Shown one piece after another: positions 57,540-64,000 of a stretch of 64,000 nucleotides of DNA (position 1 is its first letter; every line of letters begins with the position of its first letter). This DNA comes from Linnemannia elongata (lineage: Eukaryota; Mortierellomycota; Mortierellomycetes; Mortierellales; Mortierellaceae). The translations under genes and the position numbers were made by a program. Location: positions 248,001-312,000 of the forward strand of contig JAXBDG010000006.1 in NCBI GenBank assembly GCA_036320915.1, read 5' to 3'. The notes under the pieces were generated by a model that saw only the letters and a program-made list of their open reading frames with translations, did no database searches and was not told where the DNA came from.

Positions 57540-58577
57540 GCTGAGAGACTAAAGTACATGATGCGCACTCAGGCGTGTTTCGAAGAGTGAAGAGAAAGGG
57601 TGTTGGTGTGATGTAGGTGTGAGGCTGTTGATTCGTTGGTTCGTTGACTAGTTGTTGAGTGATTCGGGGGAGGCAGTAGTTGTCTGTAGGGCGTGAAAAG
57701 AGGAGGAAAGGAAAGAGAGAGATCAGATGGAGGCACAAAGAGAAAAGGAAAAGGTGGTAAGAGTTAAAATTGTGAACGTGATTCGTTTCGCTCAAGTGAA
57801 GGGAGCTCACACTATGAGTAGTCAGAGTGAAGTTATCAAAGGCAAGTGTGTTTGCACAGAGTAGGACGACAAAGAGAAAAAAGAACACGCGCGGTAACAG
57901 ATACAACGATGAACTCGAAGCGTTAGTTCGTCCTGTGCTCTGTATTTTATGCTTCAACGCCTCCAACATATGTCGACGATGATTTGCTTTGCTAAGTCAT
58001 ATAGGTCCCGTCCAAATAGTGTCGATAATGCAGACGTAACTCTTGCCGCTGCTGCTCCTACTCCTCCTGTGCGCCTTGCTCTCACTAGTTGGGCTGCTGT
58101 TGATTTCCTGCCTTATGTATGCGTCCAAAAGGTTGTGTGATATGTGCGTCGTCGGACAGGAAGAGTCAAAAAAATAATACAAGGTGACGATGGGTGGGTG
58201 ATGGGCGGGTCATCCAACCCCATCAGGGACAAAGATTAAACAAACATACACAAGCTCTCTCGGGGCACAGACGGAGGAAGCGGAAGGAGAGTGAGTGTGA
58301 GAGAGATTGAGGGAGGCGTGTACAAACAACAAATAAAAGGGACAATAAAAAAAGGGATGTGAAGAAGAAGAAGAAGGAAGGAAAGGGGAAGATCCCAGCA
58401 TGGAATCACCACTAAAAAAGCCAGCAAACGCGGTGGTGTCCTCCCTCTCTTAGTGGTCGGGAAGGGAAAGGCACTCGAAACGAGTGCGCAGTTCACGTCA
58501 TTGTATTAATTTAAATCGTGCCTTTTAACGAGTAAATCTATCTCTCGTCACACCTCTGGGCTGGCTTTGCCACTAAT
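57540..58577. other. Spacer upstream of CNOT1, no supported gene
   Basis: Leader and promoter of CNOT1, then the 3' flank of SPP2. Open frames are short. Confidence 0.6.
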
Positions 58578-60315
58578 TCAACGATGAGACCTGTCCCTTT
58601 CACGGTCTCGAGACCGATCGCGCCGGCGCTCTCCACTACGGTCATCGCGGCCGCTTCTATCACGGCCATCTCTCCTGTCATCCTTCCTGTCATCCTTCCG
58701 GTAGTCCCTGTCACGATCCCTATCACGATCATCCCTCCGTGAATCTCGGCTATCTCTGGTATCTCTGGTGTCTCTGGACTCCCGATCGCGATCGCGTTCT
58801 CTGTCACGGTAGTCCCTACTGCCTCCACCTCGCCTGTCCCGGTCATCACGGTCATCGCGACTATCACGACCACCTCGATCTTTCCTGCCTTGTTCATCAC
58901 GGTCATCTCTCTTGCTGCGACTCTCCCTGTCATCTCTGTCCTTGGTATCCCTAACGTCTCTCGAGTCCCGGCTGTCCCTGTCTCTACTGTCTCTGCTGTC
59001 TCTGGTGTCCCTATTGTCTCTGGCATCACGCTGACTCGACGAGCCACTTGGCCTGCTGGCAGAACTCCTTGAAGGAACTGGAATGCTCTGTGGCATGCGA
59101 GACTCTCCCGGCTTGATATACTTTTTCTTGCTTGGCTCCGGCTCTCTTGGCTTCGCACCCAAACCCAACAACGCTGGACGTCGACTGTACTCGACACTAT
59201 TCAGGGAAATGATAACGCAGGTTAGCGTGGCTGAACAAAAAGACAAACATGGTACACTCAACTGAACAAGACAGAGTCACCGAAATGGTGAATAATGAAT
59301 GAAAACTTACGCGTCGGATCCGTTGTCGTCACCCTTCCACCCCATGCCACGCAGGAGCGCGGCGCCAAATTCTTCGACAGGAACCTTTTCATAATCTTCA
59401 AGAGAGGCCTCGTCAGGAAGCTGCTCCAAATTCTTTTGGAAAGATTCAACTTCATCTTGATGAACATTGTCCTCCCCAAGGAGAACGAGTCGCCTTGATC
59501 CTTCCCCTGGCACGCCCGTTACAGCTATTTTCGAAAGTTGACAAGAAACGCGTTAGTCATCCACCTTTCTAATACGATACCCATCCAGGTTTTACTTCAG
59601 CTGACTTTACCTTCAAGAACTTTCCTGGCAGCCATCTCCTCAAGTGTCTCCTCCTTCACATCCTCAGTAACCTCCTCCGTCACCACAGTAGTCGTCGTCG
59701 TCGTGGTCGTTTCTGTACCATCGACATCCATAGCCGAAGACTCCTGATCCGTAGTATTCGTCTCTACCTTGACGCGTTTCCGAATCTGCAACCCAACCTT
59801 CGTCTCTTCCGGCTCCTCTATCTCTACAGTTACAACATGCGCTTGAGTCGCACTGCTACCTTCGGGAAGGTACGCCCGTTTCCTTTTCATCAAGGCTTCC
59901 TGTCTCCAATTTGAGTTCTCTTCCTTGGGGATCACTAATGGCTTTGCCTCCACCTGTGGCGCAAGACTATTTTTTTGTTGATTGGAAACGAGGCAAGAAT
60001 GATTGTTAGCAGATCGAAAATTGGAGTAGGTATGCCATGATAATGAGAATGATATATGGCAATTCGAGAAGGATAGAAGTATGACAATTACCTCTCTATC
60101 CTGTTTCCTTCGACTCCTCTAATAAGCTCATCAACGTGTCCCTCTGCTGGGGCCTCCGTCGAAGCAGTGCCGAATGCACCAGTCGGTCGGACAAGAGGAG
60201 CTGCAGGACGAGCGATTCCTTTTCCTTTGCCCTTGATGGCGCCGCCTCCGAATGACATCTTGAAAGGCGCTGGTCCATTGCTGTCCTCTGGTGGTGGTGG
60301 TGCTTCTGCTGACAT
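58578..60315 (-). CDS. SPP2: SPP2/GPKOW-like G-patch splicing factor, 470 aa
   Basis: Activates the DEAH helicase PRP2 (DHX16) in the spliceosome before the first catalytic step. Exons 60315-60092, 59966-59611, 59524-59311 and 59196-58578. The N-terminus has the family-typical MSFGGGAIKGKGKG. A charged region follows, then the G-patch-like segment (YEKVPVEEFGAALLRGMGWK, about residues 238-257) and, directly after, EYSRRPALLGLGAKP, the SPP2/GPKOW signature. The last ~170 residues are an Arg-Asp repeat tail (DRDRDR, RDSRD) like those of other splicing proteins. No KOW domain is visible, so it is closer to yeast SPP2 in layout than to animal GPKOW. It diverges from SUS1 with 274 bp between start codons. 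Confidence 0.9.
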
Positions 60316-60589
60316 GTTTGTGTTTGCTGGGATGTGGTGAATGGGAGTAATAAGAGGGGAACAGAAGAGTGAATGGCACCTGTACAATTGCTTTGAGAAG
60401 TAGAGAGAGGCCAAGCACTTTTCTTTTTTTTTATTCGCCACCAAGCCACACCCCCTCCATTTTATTTGTCCATGCCGTCAGTACGTTGCCTGTCTGTCGC
60501 ACTCTTTTTTCTCCTCCAAAACCCTCGCACACACCAACCAAACCCAGCGAAGCAGACCACGCAGGACAGGAACAAGGACAGAACTATCA
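60316..60589. promoter_or_regulatory. Shared promoter region of SPP2 and SUS1
   Basis: Only 274 bp separate the two divergent start codons. No TATA box is evident, unlike the TATA-containing secreted and stress genes elsewhere in the window. Confidence 0.5.
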
Positions 60590-61253
60590 ATGAGCTCAAA
60601 CGACCACTTACGATCCAACTTGCACAGGGAACTCGTCGCATCAGGAAAGCGGGACCAGTAAGCATATTCACTCTTCGTCTTCATGGACGAACCCTTCATC
60701 ACTCCTTGTTACGACATAAACGACATGACGAATTTGTTTTAACGACGCCATCGGTTTCTCTTCTTACTCCTCCTCAATCAGACTGGTGGAATTGTTGAAG
60801 TCACGGCTGATTGAATCTGGATGGCGGGACGACCTGAAGGCCTACACCAAAGGTACCCTTTACTTTTCTTTGCACCTGCTTCTCGACCAGAAAACTACCA
60901 ACAGTGGGGTGGCCGCCAAATGATACAAGACACATAGGACTAACAATGCGTATTGGTATCTATGAACGACCTTGACATCATTAGAGAGAATCAACTCCAA
61001 GGACTCGGCCCAGTCAGTCGACGAGATCATCAAAGATGTCAGTCCGCACGCCCGAGGTAACTCTCCTCACCCTTTTTTTTCAATGACCACATTCTTTTGA
61101 TGGTGAGAAAAAAATGTTGCGTCGTCACAGCCACTTTGCTAACTCTGTCTTCTACACTCTCTCAATTCACTAACCTTCCCAGCCACAGTCCCAGACAAGG
61201 TCAAGACAGAACTCCTGGCCCAAATCAGTGCCTTTGTTGAAGATAACATGTAA
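60590..61253 (+). CDS. SUS1: SUS1/ENY2, SAGA deubiquitinase and mRNA export factor, 93 aa
   Basis: A small helical protein that joins the SAGA histone deubiquitinase module and the TREX-2 mRNA export complex at the nuclear pore. Four exons: 60590-60657, 60782-60852, 60985-61056 and 61183-61253. Conserved blocks are visible: LHRELVASGKRDQLVELLKS, RLIESGWRDDLKAY, DSAQSVDEIIKDVSPHARA and ATVPDKVKTELLAQISAFVE. Length matches the family (about 90-100 aa). The gene is too fragmented to show as one open frame; it was found by joining splice sites. Three introns in a 282-nt coding region is notable, as budding yeast SUS1 is also unusually intron-rich. Confidence 0.93.
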
Positions 61254-61787
61254 AAATCATCACCGTCTGCCACTATCACGGAGCTTTGGACGTTTGTCTT
61301 CCTTGTTTCCATACCTCCACCACCATCCCGCCGCGCCATTTTGTTATCCCCTCCTGTACATTAATAAAACACAAACAATAATCAGATCCATCACTTCTTT
61401 TCTTGGAGAGGTGGCAACAAAAAAAAACTATGACAGTCGTCACTGTGCCACTTTCTCTGAACACATCCTCACCCCATCATTTTTATGAAAGAGATCAGGG
61501 GGAATCTGGCACCAAGCGTCAACTTGATCTCCCACAATCCTTCTTCCCCAGTGGAGTGTGGGATTGGTCCTTGACACTCACTGCTAGAAACATCAACGAC
61601 CATTTCTCATTGCATGTGAAAGGATAAATGAATTGAGATAGATAATGAATTTGTTTTATTTTGTTACATGAAAAAAAAGGCAAGTGCTGGACAAGAAGAG
61701 GGAGGGAGAGAGGGAAGATGGTATGAATGCAAGGAAACAAAGAAATTGAAAAATGAAAAATACAAAGCAAAAAACGCACTCGGTTTT

Positions 61788-63476
61788 TTACTCGGTCTTC
61801 TTGGCGGGGGCAGCAGAGCGCTTGGAGTAAGTGCGCTTGGCGAAATCCACAAAGAGGTAGGTGAGAGGGAACAAGTATCCGACGTTAATCCAGACAGCCA
61901 TCTGAGCTCCAGGAGTGCGGATGCAGCCGGGAATAAAGAGGTAAGAGACAGCGATGCTCATTCCGACAAGGAACTGAGTGATCTGCATAGAAGTCAAGTA
62001 CTTCTTGCCAGGGGGGTGGAGTCCGACAGAGGTGGCGGCGTAGTAGGCGTACATGATGGTGTGGATGAAAGAGTTGAAGACGACAAAGATCCAGATGGGG
62101 GTGGCCTGGTAGTTGATGCCGGACCACATGGTGATCATGGCGCCGGCGTGGTGATAGGTCTGGAGAAGGGAAGAGCGGCGGCCCTTGAGGATGATGATGA
62201 TGGTGTCGATGACTTCGTAGAACTTGGAGAGGTAGAAGATGTAACCCCAGTAACCGAGCGAGCCGTTCCAGAGGGACTGGTCAGTATCACAGTACTATTT
62301 TAGTTATAGGAGAAATGGAGGTATGGTTAGCATAAGTGTGTGTGTGCATATGTGTAGTGCAAGTGAACAAAAGGAGACGCGTTGAAGTGACAGAGATGTT
62401 TGCCACCAATCTCGAACTCAACCCAACCCAACCCAACACCCAACACCCAACCGAGACTTTCACTCCTTATTTTTGTACCACAGTCAGTCAATCAATCAAC
62501 GGAGAGACAGACACAGCCCCAAGGATTTTTTTATCACTTTGTTGAGTGGAGTACAATTGGAATCTGTTGTGCTTTTGTGTTCCATTGCTGCAAAAGGGCG
62601 ATGGGTTGACCTTTTTTGGACCGATTGTCGGAGCGAGGGAGGAGGGCAGGGAGGAAAACCATAATCCGTTGCCCATAACCTCTTCCTGCATTTACTCTCA
62701 AAAACGCTCAGGTCATTCATCATAATTTCGTTGGGGAGGATAAGGGTTGTGCAACCACAACAAAGATCCAATTCCTCGTTAATCAACTCGAATGAGGGGG
62801 TGGTGGTGGCTGTCGATCCGTGGTTTATCCATTCCGGCATGTTCGATAGCCGACATATCCGAACAATACTGGCTCCAAAGGTTTCCTGGGTTTGAATGGT
62901 GGGGCGGTGGCTAATTGAGGACAACAATCATCGATCGCTCTTTACTACCATTCGTCGCCATCCCTCTCTCTCACTCTCTCTCCCTCTCTCTTGTTGCTCT
63001 CTTCATTTCTCTTCATTTCTCTAATTATCCCTCTTCTTCCCATCTCATTCCTTTTCATCAACTACTAATAGCACAAACAAAAAAAAAAAAAAACGACTAG
63101 CCCAGTTCTTAACCAAAAGCAAAGCAAAAAAAGCAAAACAAGTCCTGAGAAAACTTACGGCATCAAAGATAGAGTGGGTCGCAAAGTTCTTGATCATGGC
63201 GGGGAACATGTTGTAAAACGTAATTCCGGAATAAACACAGAGAATCAAGTTGTGGACAAAGACAAAGGCGGTCATGGCAGCACCAGACTGGGTCTTCTCG
63301 GCAGGCTTGGCGTTAGCGGATTTGGCGACGACGCGGGAAACTTTGCCGACCTTGGGGTTGAAGAGGGTGACGGCAACGGTGTAGGTTGCGGCGATGGCGA
63401 GGGGCGTCTTCCAGTTCATGAAGAAGTCGTAGTATTCAGGGAAAGGGACCCCGGCGGGCATAGGTGCTGACTCCAT
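61788..63476 (-). CDS. ELO-family fatty-acid elongase (3-ketoacyl-CoA synthase), 274 aa
   Basis: Condenses malonyl-CoA with an acyl-CoA in the ER membrane, the first step of chain elongation. Exons 63476-63159 and 62294-61788, joined in phase 0; the intron is 864 nt, long for this genome. Family motifs are KFYEVIDT, the histidine box region LLQTYHHAGAM (His154-His155), NSFIHTIMYAYY and TSMQITQF. The first position of the HxxHH box is Gln151 (QTYHH). Several hydrophobic spans fit the usual seven-helix topology, and a Lys-rich end (SKRSAAPAKKTE) could serve ER retention. From memory it closely resembles the M. alpina elongase acting on C16/C18 chains; substrate range is inferred from that. It is convergent with SUS1. 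Confidence 0.93.
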
Positions 63477-64000
63477 TGTTGGTATGTGTATGTGTTGATG
63501 GTATTAAGGTACAGTAAGGAGGAAGAGTGGGGAGGAGTAAAGAGGCGAGACGGGAAGGCGATCAGTGGATAAAGAGAAAGAAGAAAAAGAAAGGGAAAAA
63601 AAAGAGAGATAGAGAAACAATTCCTTTTGTCTTTAAAGGTTGACGCCTGAAAAAGAAAAAAGAATAAAATAAAATAAAATAAAAAGACAGTCCTCCTCTG
63701 AAGGGACGGCGAGAAGGTATAGCTTTCATACTCTCTGTGATGATCTGGGGTGTCTGAGAGTCCAATTCAACAATTCAACGGCAGACAGAATCACTTACAA
63801 AAAAAATTAATAATGATTCCCATGTTGTTGGGTGCTGCAAACAAAAACAAAAAAAAGTATGGGTAAGGGAGGTGGTCCGAGGGCATAGCTCTCTTTTCTC
63901 TGCTTTCTTGCTTTCCCTCCGAAAAAAGCCATTCCTGCACTTGGATTTGTTTGGGCGAATGGCCTCACAGTCCACGCCCCCTTACCCTTTAATGCTTATT
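63477..64000. other. Upstream region of the elongase gene, no supported gene
   Basis: Leader and promoter DNA with A-rich runs, including (AAAAT)n near 63664-63684. No coding signal is seen up to the window edge. Confidence 0.5.

Noticed and set aside
58538..59197. 219-aa minus-strand frame overlapping the SPP2 tail
   Set aside because: A frame-shifted reading of the Arg-Asp repeat tail; the splice-consistent frame gives the G-patch protein.
1..64000. CRISPR array, phage genes, bacterial operons or a biosynthetic gene cluster
   Set aside because: No regularly spaced direct repeats with unique spacers, no such proteins, and gene structure is eukaryotic throughout. The tandem repeats seen have no unique spacers.

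Overview
This is nuclear DNA of an early-diverging filamentous fungus, most likely Mortierellaceae (Mortierella, Linnemannia or relatives). The reasons are many short GT-AG introns, pyrimidine-rich promoters with TATA boxes, and a fatty-acid elongase that closely resembles, from memory, the C16/18 elongase of Mortierella alpina. Sel1-repeat proteins and secreted cell-wall enzymes fit the same lineage. No bacterial operon, CRISPR array or organellar gene was seen. Exon borders below were read by hand from splice signals; each multi-exon model closes in frame.

Left part (0-16 kb): a truncated unknown gene at the edge; a complete Tc1/mariner-superfamily DNA transposon (1205-3798) with matching ends and TA flanks; a secreted LPMO-like protein gene; and a 28S rRNA fragment (7699-8270, ending at about 8656) carrying a mutated sarcin-ricin loop and split by a tRNA-derived SINE with a 12-bp target duplication. 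Next comes an inverted duplication (about 10.8-16.0 kb) with two divergent genes for secreted cysteine-repeat proteins.

Middle part (16-37 kb): three tandem Sel1-repeat genes on the minus strand share an unrecognised N-terminal domain and have 15, 12 and 8 repeats. The spacers upstream of the first two hold decayed 3' pieces of an M13 metallopeptidase gene, whose intact relative lies at 33.5-36.6 kb. A PIF/Harbinger-type transposon (about 22.8-27.5 kb) has landed upstream of the second Sel1 gene. Its ~0.8-kb terminal inverted repeats carry the promoter and first 38 codons of both of its genes, so two different proteins start identically. A chitin deacetylase-like gene and the M13 peptidase close this part.

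Right part (37-64 kb) is conserved housekeeping DNA: calcipressin (calcineurin regulator), a low-complexity acidic protein, CNOT1/NOT1 (scaffold of the CCR4-NOT deadenylase), SPP2/GPKOW (G-patch splicing factor), SUS1/ENY2 (SAGA and mRNA export) and an ELO elongase. Several of these act in mRNA synthesis, splicing, export and decay, but nothing in the sequence suggests they are co-regulated as a block.

The contrast is the main message: a stable housekeeping right third, and a left half rebuilt by transposons, tandem and inverted duplication, and gene decay.
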